Source of the DNA: Wenzhouxiangella limi
GTDB lineage: Bacteria; Pseudomonadota; Gammaproteobacteria; Xanthomonadales; Wenzhouxiangellaceae
Assembly (NCBI RefSeq): GCF_010499265.1
Contig: NZ_JAAGSC010000042.1
Location: 10,389 to 74,388, forward strand
Reading direction: 5' to 3'
DNA: 64,000 nucleotides
In this document: in pieces, positions 24,138 through 34,185 of the stretch
Numbering within the stretch: the first letter of the stretch is position 1
Layout of the letters: each line of letters starts with the position of its first letter
The notes under the pieces: generated by a model
The model's database searches: none
What the model was told of the DNA's origin: nothing
Seen by the model: the letters and a program-made list of their open reading frames with translations, nothing else
Made by a program: the position numbers and the translations under genes

Positions 24138-27100
24138 ATGAACAAAATAATCCACAGCGCGATTTCTTTAGCGATTTTTATCCTGATGGCCCCCATAGAT
24201 CTGGCCCATTCTACGAAGGCTTCAGGCGAGCCAGCCGGTCTTTTAGCGACACAGGCCAGGGCACTTGAGGGTGCTTCATGGACTCGATTCGGCGGCTCAC
24301 TTACCGGTTGTGATGGGCCCGTTGACGCTCTTACAGCTGGAGACGACGGCATGCTCTATTTGAGCGGGACCTTCAGAAATTGTGGGGGTGTGGAAGTCCC
24401 CGGCTTAGCATCTTATGATCCCAAGACAGATCGCTTCCGGACTATCGGTACACCGCAAAGCGTTGTGAATGGAAGGATCAACGCGCTCACTTTCCATCAA
24501 GGCGCGTTGCATGTCGCCGGCATTTTTGACGACGTGGGTGATCTGCCTGCCAGCAATATCGCGCGTTGGACAGGTGACCATTGGGAAGTATTGGGCGACG
24601 GGAACTTGAACGGTGTTAACGGTCCGGTCAACGCTTTAGAGACCGACGGGGACGCTCTTTATGTCGGAGGTCAATTCACAGAGGCAGGTGGACAGCCTGC
24701 AAACGGCATCGCCAAATATTCTGCCTCTGCATGGCGTCCTATCGGTCAAGCGGGAGACAATGGTGTAACGCATCCGATTTCCGCATCCGTAAACGTTATC
24801 AAGGCGACACCGGAGGGCTTGTACGTCGCCGGCCAGTTCGAGAAAGCGGGACAGCTCATCACTAACAATATTGCGCTGTGGGATGGGACGGATTGGCAAA
24901 GTCTGCCTGGACAAGGCGGCGTAGGGGTCGACGGCGTAGTCAATGCCTTGGTCGTTAAAGGCACTTCTATTTACGTCGGTGGCGGATTTTCTGCCGCGGG
25001 TGGCTCACCTGCCAGCAATATTGCTGAATGGACCAGCGCCGGATGGTCCCCTCTTCAAGGGACATCGGCGAATGGCACTTCCAGAAGTGTTTTTTCCCTG
25101 GAGTTTTACAATCAAAAGCTATTCGTTGGGGGCCGTTTTAATACTGTTGGCGACATAACGGCCAACTATGTGGCGTCATGGGATGGAAATGATTGGGCGT
25201 CCGTTGTGGTTGATGGCCAGAACGGGCTCTCTGGTGGCACTGAATCTTTCGCGGAGTCGGGCTCGGTTCGCGCACTGTTCCACACCAACGATCGCCTTTA
25301 CTTAGCTGGTAATTTCACGGTTGCAGGGGAAAAGAGAGCGTTCTTCTTGACCTCATGGGACGACAACGAGTGGCAAGCAATCGCTAGCGAGTCGCAACAA
25401 GGTCTGGGCAGCTTTGGGCTTGTCGATCTTCGATCGATCGAGCGCCAAACGACCGGGATCTTTGCAGGTGGCCTGTTCGCCTACGCTGGCGGCCAAATTA
25501 CCAATGGTATTGGTTTCTGGGATGGAACGTTCTGGCAACCATTGGGTCGAGCCTCTGAAAACGGCATTGATGGAAGCGTTGAAACTATCCTGGCCAATGG
25601 CGACAACATTTATGTTGGTGGCCGTTTCTCCTCAGCGGGGTCCATCCCGGCAAGCAATATAGCGCTTTGGGACGGAGGACGGTGGAACGCTCTTGGCCCA
25701 GTCAGCGCAAACGGCCTTGATGGTGATGTCTTCGCCATGGCAATTTACAATTCAGAGCTCTACGTAGGAGGCCGTTTTTCTCTGGCGGGTGATGTGGACG
25801 CGAGCGGAATCGCTCGATGGGATGGTGCTCGATGGGAACCCGTAGGTCCAACCGGCGAAAACGGCGTGGATGGAGCCGTTTTCGCTCTGGACATCTATCA
25901 AGGTGATTTATATGTTGGAGGCAGCTTCAGCCGCGCCGGAGACATAACTGCAAACAACCTGGCGCGATGGAATGGAACAGATTGGAAATCCGTCGGCGAC
26001 GGTCAAGAAAATGGAGTTTCCGAGCTATCCAGCACTTTTTCGTCACCTGCAGTCACAGCATTCGCCCACTCCCCCGACGGACTGATAGTTGGAGGACGCT
26101 TTGAAAAAGCAGGCTCGGTAGCCGCTCGAAACATCGCAAGCTGGGATGGACAGCAATGGAAGCCGCTCGGAGGCGGGGTCGATGGACCCGATTTTGTTCC
26201 CTTCGGACCACAACAGGGCGTATTGTCGCTCGCGTCCAAAGGGGATTTTATTTTCGCTGGCGGCAACCTTGATCAAGCAGGCGACCAGGCCATAAATAAC
26301 GTCGCGTTATGGAACGGTTTCGAGTGGGTCCCTCTAGCGACCGAGTCCGAGGATGGTGTTCGGATGGCGTCCGGTGCCGCCTCAAATGTATCCGCGCTGA
26401 GTGTGACACCTGATGGGGTTTGGATAGGAGGCTCTTTCGACCTCGCAGGTGGCAAAGCATCGGAAGGCATCGCACACTTTACCCATAACCTTACCCCGGC
26501 TGAACCTCTGACCATTCAGGCATTGCAAACCACGCTGCTTGTTGATCAAGCAACGGAGCTCAAGCTGACAGGCATTTCTGGAGAAAACCCCATCGCCCTC
26601 GAAGTCAGCGAAGGAGAGCAGCACTGCTCATTGCAGAATCTGACCTTGACTGCACAATCAGAAGGCCGATGCATCGTTACCGCCCGGGAAACTGACGCTG
26701 ATGGTAACGTAATTGCCACCGCCAGCGCCGTATTCCGCATCGTTACCGAACCTGGCGTTAATCTTGTTGTTGATATTGATGTGCAGCAAACTGATGCGCG
26801 TGTGTCATGTCAATCCTTGACCGTCGAGGTATTCGTGACGAACCAGGGGCCCGTTGATGCCCCCCAGGTACGTGCCACGACGTCCCTGATACAGGGGCTA
26901 CTGGATGAGACTCAATGGTCTTGTGAGATCAACAATACTCCTTGCCAGCCGCCAACCGGGACCGGGGTAGTCGACACTGTTTTCCCGATTCCGATAGGAA
27001 GTACCGCGCTCATCAAATTAACCGGGTGTGCCCAGCCCGACGCTGCGTTTGCTGAAGTCAGCGCTGCTGCAAGTCCTACCGACGACACACCACTGCTGTT

Positions 27101-27173
27101 CGCCGACGAGGCGCAAGTGGTACGTTATCTGCCGGTCAACAACGACGGGCTGTTCCGGAGTCGATTTCAATAG
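24138..27173 (+). CDS. Exported protein with 14 propeller-like repeats
   Basis: The 1011-residue product has a signal peptide (IIHSAISLAIFILMAPIDL). It then has 14 copies of a repeat of about 50 residues whose core reads LYVGGxFxxAG...NIAxWDGxxWxPLG. Such blades fold as beta-propellers; fourteen would make two seven-bladed ones. After residue 780 or so come an Ig-like segment (LTIQALQTTLLVDQATELKL) and a DUF11-like domain (LTVEVFVTNQGPVDAP). The last residues, DGLFRSRFQ, resemble the ends of both neighbouring repeat proteins. It is probably a surface or secreted adhesin or binding protein. It lies convergent with the giant gene and divergent from the broken one. Confidence 0.7.
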   Translation: MNKIIHSAISLAIFILMAPIDLAHSTKASGEPAGLLATQARALEGASWTRFGGSLTGCDGPVDALTAGDDGMLYLSGTFRNCGGVEVPGLASYDPKTDRFRTIGTPQSVVNGRINALTFHQGALHVAGIFDDVGDLPASNIARWTGDHWEVLGDGNLNGVNGPVNALETDGDALYVGGQFTEAGGQPANGIAKYSASAWRPIGQAGDNGVTHPISASVNVIKATPEGLYVAGQFEKAGQLITNNIALWDGTDWQSLPGQGGVGVDGVVNALVVKGTSIYVGGGFSAAGGSPASNIAEWTSAGWSPLQGTSANGTSRSVFSLEFYNQKLFVGGRFNTVGDITANYVASWDGNDWASVVVDGQNGLSGGTESFAESGSVRALFHTNDRLYLAGNFTVAGEKRAFFLTSWDDNEWQAIASESQQGLGSFGLVDLRSIERQTTGIFAGGLFAYAGGQITNGIGFWDGTFWQPLGRASENGIDGSVETILANGDNIYVGGRFSSAGSIPASNIALWDGGRWNALGPVSANGLDGDVFAMAIYNSELYVGGRFSLAGDVDASGIARWDGARWEPVGPTGENGVDGAVFALDIYQGDLYVGGSFSRAGDITANNLARWNGTDWKSVGDGQENGVSELSSTFSSPAVTAFAHSPDGLIVGGRFEKAGSVAARNIASWDGQQWKPLGGGVDGPDFVPFGPQQGVLSLASKGDFIFAGGNLDQAGDQAINNVALWNGFEWVPLATESEDGVRMASGAASNVSALSVTPDGVWIGGSFDLAGGKASEGIAHFTHNLTPAEPLTIQALQTTLLVDQATELKLTGISGENPIALEVSEGEQHCSLQNLTLTAQSEGRCIVTARETDADGNVIATASAVFRIVTEPGVNLVVDIDVQQTDARVSCQSLTVEVFVTNQGPVDAPQVRATTSLIQGLLDETQWSCEINNTPCQPPTGTGVVDTVFPIPIGSTALIKLTGCAQPDAAFAEVSAAASPTDDTPLLFADEAQVVRYLPVNNDGLFRSRFQ

Positions 27174-27178
27174 CACGA

Positions 27179-27213
27179 TGGGACCGGAGCCGGTGGTGTG
27201 CCGGCCCGGCCAT
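27179..27213. terminator. Hairpin between convergent genes
   Basis: A GC-rich inverted repeat (GCCGG, seven-base loop, CCGGC, with further pairing on both sides) fills the 51-base gap between two convergent stop codons. It lacks a long T run, so it is only a candidate bidirectional terminator. Confidence 0.35.
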
Positions 27214-27224
27214 CAAGACAGGAT

Positions 27225-30200
27225 TTAGTCGGCCTGGAAACGGCTCTGGAAGATCACTTCATCGCGCGCCAGAATGATGTCGACATCGGATTCCGGCTCG
27301 CCGCCGCTGATGGTGAACACGGTGCCGACCGACGGGTCGCAGTCGCCGTCGCAGAACCCGCTCCCCACAACGTAGTCGCCGAAGGCTTCGACCAGGTCAT
27401 TGCGCAATACCACGGTATAGATGCCGTCGGGTAGTCCATCGATGCGCCAGTCGCCACTGGTACCGACTGTCGCCAGACCGGCAAGACGACCCTGTTGGTC
27501 GAAGATCTCGACCTGGGCACCCACCAGACCTGCGTCTTGCCCGTCCACGGCTCGACCTTGGAGGGCGCCACCTTCCAGCACGCGCAGGACTATATCGTCA
27601 CGATCGAACTGGCCGTCCAGCTCAACCGCCACTCCTTCCGTGACGTCACATTCCAGCGGGCATGGCAGGTCCTGGTAGGCGACGTTGACATAGCCGCCGG
27701 TCGTAACCCCACGGGTTTCACCATCGCTGGTGGCGAGGTAGTAGTTTCCTTCGCTGAAGGCCGCCTCAGAGACGAACTCGCCAATGCCATCGGTCTGGGA
27801 AGAGCCAACGACCTCGCCAGTATTGTTGAAGAAGTAGACGGTGGCGTTGACCAGCGGGGTGTTATCCGGCCCCTGGAGGACGCCGCGAATACGTGAGCCG
27901 CGCTGCAGCTCGAAGACCAGCGGACCACTGCCGGCCGTTCTGCCGCTGCTGTCAGTTTCAGCAGCATCCAACTGGGGCACCGGGATTGCAGTGCCTTGAG
28001 TAATATCGCAACGCCCCCCCGGGCAAGGTAACCGATCGTAAAGTTCGTCGATCAGGCCCGAGCCGTTGAGCACCACCGCATAGTAGCTGCCGTCGGCAAT
28101 GCCGGTCAGGCGCCATTCACCGTCGGTGATGATGCCGCGTTTGACCTCGCGACCGGTCTCGTCGTACAGCACGACCTCGCCGGTCGGCAGCGGATTCCCG
28201 AACTGGTCGGTAACCGTACCGGACAGCGAGTTGCCAGCGGCCAGGGTGAAGTCCACGCCCTCGATCAGACCGCCATCAAGCTCCAGCGGCGTGCCGAGTC
28301 CGGTCACGCACGGGAGCGGCGTGCAGCCTAAACCGTCGAAAACCTGATCAATCAGCCCCCGGCTGTTACGGGTACGAGCAAAGTAGCGTCCGCCCGACAG
28401 GCCACGAAGGACGAAGTCACCGTTCTCGTCCGTATCCCGCATGCCGACGATGTGGCCCAGTGCGTTATAGATTTCCACGCTGAGCGAGCTGACCGGCACC
28501 GCATCGGACGTCGTGACGCTGCCGGCCAAACCACCGCCGAAGGTCAGGCTGAAATCGATCCCGTCTATGCGCTGTCCGGCCGAGACCGTAACCGCGTCTG
28601 AGCCGGTCACGTCGCAGACCGGGATGCAGTCACGCCCGTTGTAGGTCTGGTCGGTGTAGTTGCCGTCGGCACGGGTGCGCAGGAATACCTCACCTGGGGC
28701 CAGGCCGCGGATTTCGTAGCTGCCGTCGGCGCGGGTCCTGCCCTGCCGCGCCAGGCGGCCATCGGCCAGGACGGCCTGAACGGCCACGTCGGCGATCGGC
28801 GCGTTGTCGGCATCGAGCACGGTACCGGCGATGCTGGCGGCAGACTCCAGGGCGAAGTTGATGGTTTCGCTTTCGCCAATCGTCAGCGAGACAACGGTGC
28901 CGTCCCCGATGTCACACTCGGCGACGCATTCGACGCCGGCGTGGACCTGGTTGACCAGGCCCAGCGAGTTGCGGGTGGCGATTCGATAGCTGCCTTCGCC
29001 CAGGCCATCGACCTGCCACGTGCCGTTGCTGCCGGTCCTATGCGATTTCAGAAGGTCACCGGCGGCGCTATAGATCTCGACATTGACGCCGGCCACCGGG
29101 GTGGCATCGGCCTGGCGGGTGACGGTACCGGTCAGGGCGGCACCGGTATCCAGGGCCAGATTGATGTCGGCGCGGGCCTCGCCGCGGCTCAGTTCAATGG
29201 CAGTGGTCTGAGTGACGTCGCACCCGGTGCACTCCCGACCGTCCCAGGCCACGTTGACCAGACCCAGATCGTTGTCCGTGCGGACGTAAAACTGCCCGGC
29301 CGGCAGACTGTCCACCCGCCAGGCGCCATCCTGGTCAGACAGTGACGAACCAACCAGGCCACCCAGGGCGTTATAAACCTCGACCATAATTGCACCCAGC
29401 GGGACGGCGTCTCTGCCGGTGGTGGTACCGCTGATGGACCCGGCGCCGGTCAGCACAAAGTCGATGCCCTCAACACTGTCGCCGCTGGTCACCGTGACCG
29501 GAGTGCCGCTCACGGGGCTGCACGACGGCTCGCACAGGATGGGCGTGTCGCCGTTCCAGAGCTGATCTTCAAGACCGGCGGTGTTGCGGGTTCTCAGGTA
29601 GTAATCCCCCGGTAGCAGGCCACCAACGGTGAAACTGCCGTCTTCCTGCGATACAAAGGTGCCCGGTACTGAGCCACCGCTGTCATCAAACACGTCGATT
29701 CGGCCAGATACCGGCGCCCCGCCATCGGCTTGTCTGACCGAGCCGCTGATTGAAAGACCACGGAATAGTTCGATATCAATCGGCGGCGGCAGGGTCTCGG
29801 CCTGCAGGTCGACCTCGATCGGTGTGCCTGTGGTCACATCGCAGTCCGCAACACAGGGAACGTCATCGTAGACAACATCCACGAATTCCGCTGACACCCC
29901 ACTCCCGCCGCCCCCTTCAGGGTCGACCAAGCGGGTGGATACGTAGTAAGTGCCGTTCGGAAGACCATATTGCGTCTGAAAAATCCCATTTTGACTCCCG
30001 AAGGCGAAAACCTGACCTGCCAGCACCCCCTGATCGTTGTAGATGTGCAGGCGGCCGAAATCGACGGGCGCACCACCGTTATCGCCATCAAGAAGTGTGC
30101 CCATCAAAGGCACCCCATCGCTCAAGGTGACGTCTAGCTGCGGCTCATCGGCCGGCGTCAAGACCTCATTTTGAGAAACCTGCACCGAACCCGTCGTCTC

Positions 30201-33200
30201 CATGCCGCAGCTGCCATTGGGGCACGACACATCATCAAGCGCAGTTGCGACCAGTGCCCGATTTGAGCTGCTTGCCTGGAACAGCAAATGCCAAGTACCC
30301 GGCGGCACCTGCACGGCAAAAAAACCTTCCGGGTCTTGCGCATACCATGGCATAACCCTGATCTGCAGGGAGTCGACCGGTTGGCCGTCTTCATCAAAAA
30401 CCCTGCCGGTCACGAATTCGTTGGAGCCGACTGGCGCTCCTTCCGGCAGTGATACGGTTCCGGTCACGAGCGCGCCCGGATCCATCGGCAAATCACCCAG
30501 ATCCACGGGTTCATCGCCGACCGAAACGCGCTGTCCGGGAAAGTCTGGGCAACGCCTGGCCGAACACCAGCCTTCTGCTGATCTGAAGCTACTGAATAAG
30601 CGCGTAATATAGCCGTCTTTCTCAATCACCACGCCCCAGTCGCCGATCGGGAGAACAACGTTGAACCGCCCGTCGGGGTCGGTCTCAATCGTCCTCAGCG
30701 GAACACGCACGTCATTCAAGATCATATCGATCCGAGCACCGGCCAGAGGCTGCCCGGTACTGCGTTCCAACACCCGACCGGTCACGGTCTGGGTCGGCGC
30801 AATGTCCAGAGCAAAATCGATCTGCTTATCATCGCCCGGCGCAAGGGTCAGCACGTCGCCGGCCTGCTGGTAAAAGCAACGTGTTCCCCGCGCCCCAACG
30901 CAGTTGCGATCTTCAAACAGCTGATCAATCAATACTGGGTCAGTTTCTCGAGATTCCGCACCCATTCGGTATTCGCCGGGAGGCAACGCGGCAAATTCAA
31001 ATGATCCTTGTTCAACAACGCGACCCGCGGCACGGTCTGGACTCTCTGCTGGAGTGAGAAGCCATACCCTCGAGTTGATCGGCTCCCGGTCACTTTCACG
31101 CGCGACGCTGCCAGTTACCCGAGCCCCGAGATTAAGCACTGGATTGACTTCAATATCACCATTGGTGATTGAAAAGCTTTGCGCAGCGGATCGGTCGCAA
31201 CCGAATAATGTGCACGGAACATCAGGAAAAAGCGCTGGCAGGTACCGCTTGCTGGATCCTTCCGGCCAAGGTTGGAACTGGAAGTAGAACTCTCCCTGCG
31301 GGACGCGAAACTCATAGTTGCCGTCTTCTTCAGCCGACACCCATCCCAGATAAAGCGATTGGTTGGGATCATCAACAGGTCGCGCGTTCACCCACATTTC
31401 ACGCAGCCCGTCGCCGGCGGCATTGGTTACGCGACCACGCATCAGGTTAACGGACTCGGCCGGTATCGAGAGCTCTCGGTCGGAATCAATCATCTCCACC
31501 ACGGCGCCCTGCTCGCCGATATTGCAAGACGGCAGGCAGGTCGTGCCAGAAGCGCCATCATAAAGTGTGATTGCGTAACGAGACCATTCATTGATTGGAT
31601 TGATCTGAACTTTATATTGACCCGGCAAGACAGCTGGCAAATCGTTACGGGTGGTATTGGCATCGCGACACCGGCTATTCAAGAACTGACCGTCTACCGA
31701 GAATAGATCTATGCACAGAGCGTCAATCGATACAGCAGGATCGTCGCGATCAAAGGCATCTATCGAGATATTGAGACCTCGAGTCAGCTGGAGGCTGATT
31801 TCCTTCGTCTCACCTTGGTCAAGGAAAATTGGATCACCATCTTCTGGCCGACAGCGCTGCACGCAATCTGTTGATTCATATAGCCTTTGCACGTAGTCCG
31901 AATCCGGATCAATCCGCATCCGATATTCGCCCTCAACCATCCCGGCAAAACGATAAAAGCCATTCTCGTCCACCCGGCGGGCCGCGACCCAATTACCCAC
32001 CGGATCGTACAAGCTCACCCATGTTGACTGGACGACACCGCCATCATCCCCGGTCAGAAAACCCTCAATCGTCGAGCCTTGCACCATAGTCACTGGTTCA
32101 AGCTGGGTTGTTTCTCCTGCACTGATTTCGATTGTCTGGCCAAGAGAAGCGCGATCACAGTTAAAGTCAGGGCAGGACACCCCTTCGTACAGCTGATTCA
32201 CAAAACCGTCCGCGCGGAAGCCCAATTTGTAAGTGCCGGGCGGGATTCCATCGATGCTGAATTCGCCACCTTCTATACGGTATCCCCGCGACCCCCACTC
32301 GCCATTGCTGCCTAAAAGCTCCATCGAGCCATCAAGATTGCCGCCCTCGGCATCCTGCAGCAAGCCGGACAGCGTTCCCCCCGGCTCCACGGCGATATCC
32401 AGCTCAAGAGGCTCCCCGTCGGCAATAGCCTGTGCAGTCACTTCAATGGGGGTGCCCTGATCCGATACCGAGCACTGAAAAACGCAGGGAATATCGGGGT
32501 AAAGAACGGGCGGGAAGGAATCAAACGCTCCGACGGGGGTCATGATCAGCTTGTAGTCACCGGGCAAGACCGCAGGCAGTCGAAACGTCCCGTTTTCACT
32601 ATGGCGGCAGCGCCAGTTCACAAACTCGCCCGTGTCGGTGAACAGATCGAAGCAGGCCTCCTGGATGGGCGTAGCCGGCGTACCCTGCTCCGCCACATTG
32701 ACGGTGAAACTGAGGCCTCGGGTCAACGTGATGTCAAGTTGCTTGGTCTCATCCGACTCCAGGTCAATGGGGTCACCGTCTTCGACGCGACAGGAGCCTA
32801 CGCAGTCCAGCCCGCCATAGACCCTTTGGAGGTAGTCGGCATCCGGATCAATCCACATTCGGTATTCCCCGGCAGGCAACCCGGAAAAACTGAAAAAGCC
32901 GTTCTCGTCTACCCGTGTACTGGCGATCCTGGAGGCAGCACTGTCATAGAGGTTGACCCAGGTTGCCTGGACGACCGCCCCGTCGTCTCCTTTCAAGGTA
33001 CCCTCGATGACCCCACCTGAATCCGTGGTCAGCGGGTCACTGCGCGACGTGCTTACATCACCAGCTTGAGGCGAACGATCAAAACGTGCTTCATAGTCAA
33101 CACTTTGGAGATCGTCATCTAACGGCTCGTCATAATATCGAGAAACAAAATCGAGCCTGCGCGGATCTGACTCAAGATCGCTAGACCGCTCCAAACGCGA

Positions 33201-33374
33201 GCCAGCGTCGTCTGGATAATCTGCTTGCACAGGCTCACCCGATCTGTCCCAAACCAATATCGGATTCTCAGCCGATGAGACACCGGACCAACTCAGGCAT
33301 AGCAGCAACGCGCAACCCAGCAAGAAGATTGATTTGACGCGCAAAACCGCGCAATCGTCAGAAAAGCCAACCAT
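27225..33374 (-). CDS. Giant exported Cna-B/carboxypeptidase-regulatory repeat protein
   Basis: About 2049 residues from the ATG at 33374; the frame is open to 33434. A signal peptide (KSIFLLGCALLLCLSWSGVSS) is followed by an acidic linker and about 18 beta-sandwich repeats. Each has a G-x-YRM/YYV-type strand and a paired-Cys loop such as LDCVGSCRVEDGDPI, VPCVADCDVTTGTPI or RECTGCDVTQTTAI. The paired cysteines would form one disulfide per repeat in the periplasm or outside. The C-terminus is EVIFQSRFQAD. There is no LPXTG, beta-barrel or PEP-CTERM signal. The role is probably a surface fibre or adhesin. It is the intact relative of the broken gene at 21717-23977. Confidence 0.8.
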   Translation of the reverse strand: MVGFSDDCAVLRVKSIFLLGCALLLCLSWSGVSSAENPILVWDRSGEPVQADYPDDAGSRLERSSDLESDPRRLDFVSRYYDEPLDDDLQSVDYEARFDRSPQAGDVSTSRSDPLTTDSGGVIEGTLKGDDGAVVQATWVNLYDSAASRIASTRVDENGFFSFSGLPAGEYRMWIDPDADYLQRVYGGLDCVGSCRVEDGDPIDLESDETKQLDITLTRGLSFTVNVAEQGTPATPIQEACFDLFTDTGEFVNWRCRHSENGTFRLPAVLPGDYKLIMTPVGAFDSFPPVLYPDIPCVFQCSVSDQGTPIEVTAQAIADGEPLELDIAVEPGGTLSGLLQDAEGGNLDGSMELLGSNGEWGSRGYRIEGGEFSIDGIPPGTYKLGFRADGFVNQLYEGVSCPDFNCDRASLGQTIEISAGETTQLEPVTMVQGSTIEGFLTGDDGGVVQSTWVSLYDPVGNWVAARRVDENGFYRFAGMVEGEYRMRIDPDSDYVQRLYESTDCVQRCRPEDGDPIFLDQGETKEISLQLTRGLNISIDAFDRDDPAVSIDALCIDLFSVDGQFLNSRCRDANTTRNDLPAVLPGQYKVQINPINEWSRYAITLYDGASGTTCLPSCNIGEQGAVVEMIDSDRELSIPAESVNLMRGRVTNAAGDGLREMWVNARPVDDPNQSLYLGWVSAEEDGNYEFRVPQGEFYFQFQPWPEGSSKRYLPALFPDVPCTLFGCDRSAAQSFSITNGDIEVNPVLNLGARVTGSVARESDREPINSRVWLLTPAESPDRAAGRVVEQGSFEFAALPPGEYRMGAESRETDPVLIDQLFEDRNCVGARGTRCFYQQAGDVLTLAPGDDKQIDFALDIAPTQTVTGRVLERSTGQPLAGARIDMILNDVRVPLRTIETDPDGRFNVVLPIGDWGVVIEKDGYITRLFSSFRSAEGWCSARRCPDFPGQRVSVGDEPVDLGDLPMDPGALVTGTVSLPEGAPVGSNEFVTGRVFDEDGQPVDSLQIRVMPWYAQDPEGFFAVQVPPGTWHLLFQASSSNRALVATALDDVSCPNGSCGMETTGSVQVSQNEVLTPADEPQLDVTLSDGVPLMGTLLDGDNGGAPVDFGRLHIYNDQGVLAGQVFAFGSQNGIFQTQYGLPNGTYYVSTRLVDPEGGGGSGVSAEFVDVVYDDVPCVADCDVTTGTPIEVDLQAETLPPPIDIELFRGLSISGSVRQADGGAPVSGRIDVFDDSGGSVPGTFVSQEDGSFTVGGLLPGDYYLRTRNTAGLEDQLWNGDTPILCEPSCSPVSGTPVTVTSGDSVEGIDFVLTGAGSISGTTTGRDAVPLGAIMVEVYNALGGLVGSSLSDQDGAWRVDSLPAGQFYVRTDNDLGLVNVAWDGRECTGCDVTQTTAIELSRGEARADINLALDTGAALTGTVTRQADATPVAGVNVEIYSAAGDLLKSHRTGSNGTWQVDGLGEGSYRIATRNSLGLVNQVHAGVECVAECDIGDGTVVSLTIGESETINFALESAASIAGTVLDADNAPIADVAVQAVLADGRLARQGRTRADGSYEIRGLAPGEVFLRTRADGNYTDQTYNGRDCIPVCDVTGSDAVTVSAGQRIDGIDFSLTFGGGLAGSVTTSDAVPVSSLSVEIYNALGHIVGMRDTDENGDFVLRGLSGGRYFARTRNSRGLIDQVFDGLGCTPLPCVTGLGTPLELDGGLIEGVDFTLAAGNSLSGTVTDQFGNPLPTGEVVLYDETGREVKRGIITDGEWRLTGIADGSYYAVVLNGSGLIDELYDRLPCPGGRCDITQGTAIPVPQLDAAETDSSGRTAGSGPLVFELQRGSRIRGVLQGPDNTPLVNATVYFFNNTGEVVGSSQTDGIGEFVSEAAFSEGNYYLATSDGETRGVTTGGYVNVAYQDLPCPLECDVTEGVAVELDGQFDRDDIVLRVLEGGALQGRAVDGQDAGLVGAQVEIFDQQGRLAGLATVGTSGDWRIDGLPDGIYTVVLRNDLVEAFGDYVVGSGFCDGDCDPSVGTVFTISGGEPESDVDIILARDEVIFQSRFQAD

Positions 33375-33509
33375 TTGAAACCACCACATGAAGCACCCGG
33401 TCGGCACCGTAACAAACTTTGTCCAGGCAGTCAAAGGGAGCTTCCAATGGGGGCTCTTTGCCCACCGGACGTGCTGCTAGGGCCTTTTGCGGAAGAACTT
33501 CACAGCGTT

Positions 33510-33645
33510 CTCAGTCGATTTTTCACCAGTTTCATGCAGCGCGCTGTGTTTCGGGGATGCGCATATACCGTACTCCGGTTCAGGCCAAGCGCTTGACAGG
33601 CCAGCGCCATTGGCAGACGGCCAGGCCGCTGCTGCAAGACGGCAT
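33510..33645 (-). pseudogene. IS3-family OrfB, N-terminal remnant
   Basis: An ATG overlapping the OrfA stop (TGAATG) opens MNAVLQQRPGRLPMALACQA and then LGLNRSTVYAH, the usual start of IS3 OrfB. The similarity ends after about 35 codons and a stop follows. The integrase core is missing, so the element cannot move. Confidence 0.55.
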
Positions 33646-34059
33646 TCATTCGGCTTTGCCAGTGTGTGGCCGATCCAGCATCGATAAGGCCTTTTTTTGG
33701 AGATCGACGCAGTCCTGGGTGATTTCGAGCCGTTGCTTGAGTCGCGAGATATCCTTTTCGAGCTGCTGAATCCGCCGCTGATCCGGTGTCAATGCAGATC
33801 GCGGGCCGGGCTGGGTCTTCGACAAAGCGGCCTCGCCACCGTCAGCAAGCTCCTTGCGCCATTGCTGGAGTTGGCCGCGGTAAAGCCCCTCCGAACGGAG
33901 TAACTCGCCGAGCTCGCCATACTGACAGGCATCGGCCTTGGCGATGATCCGCAGCTTGAATTCGGTTGAAAACCGGCGGCGACTCCGCTTTTCAAGCTCC
34001 GGCTTCGGGACAACCTGTGTCTCCGGCTGTTGCAGGACTGGCTTAGGCATTGCGCTCAT
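33646..34059 (-). CDS. IS3-family OrfA (transposase DNA-binding subunit)
   Basis: The 137-residue product has a helix-turn-helix with FSTEFKLRIIAKADACQYGE and LLRSEGLYRGQLQQWRKEL. A leucine-zipper-like segment follows (IQQLEKDISRLKQRLEITQ). That is the normal architecture of IS3 OrfA, which binds the inverted repeats. OrfB is only a stub downstream, so this is an orphan piece of a dead element. It separates the giant repeat protein from the second polysaccharide operon. Confidence 0.8.
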   Translation of the reverse strand: MSAMPKPVLQQPETQVVPKPELEKRSRRRFSTEFKLRIIAKADACQYGELGELLRSEGLYRGQLQQWRKELADGGEAALSKTQPGPRSALTPDQRRIQQLEKDISRLKQRLEITQDCVDLQKKALSMLDRPHTGKAE

Positions 34060-34185
34060 TCCTCGCTCCTGAGGCCCTGAGATTTACACTAACTCAGACG
34101 AGCAGTGTATGGGACGAGGTTGACACACAGGGTCTCCAAGTCAGCTAAACATGCGGCTTTACCACGTCGCTTTATGCTAAACGAG

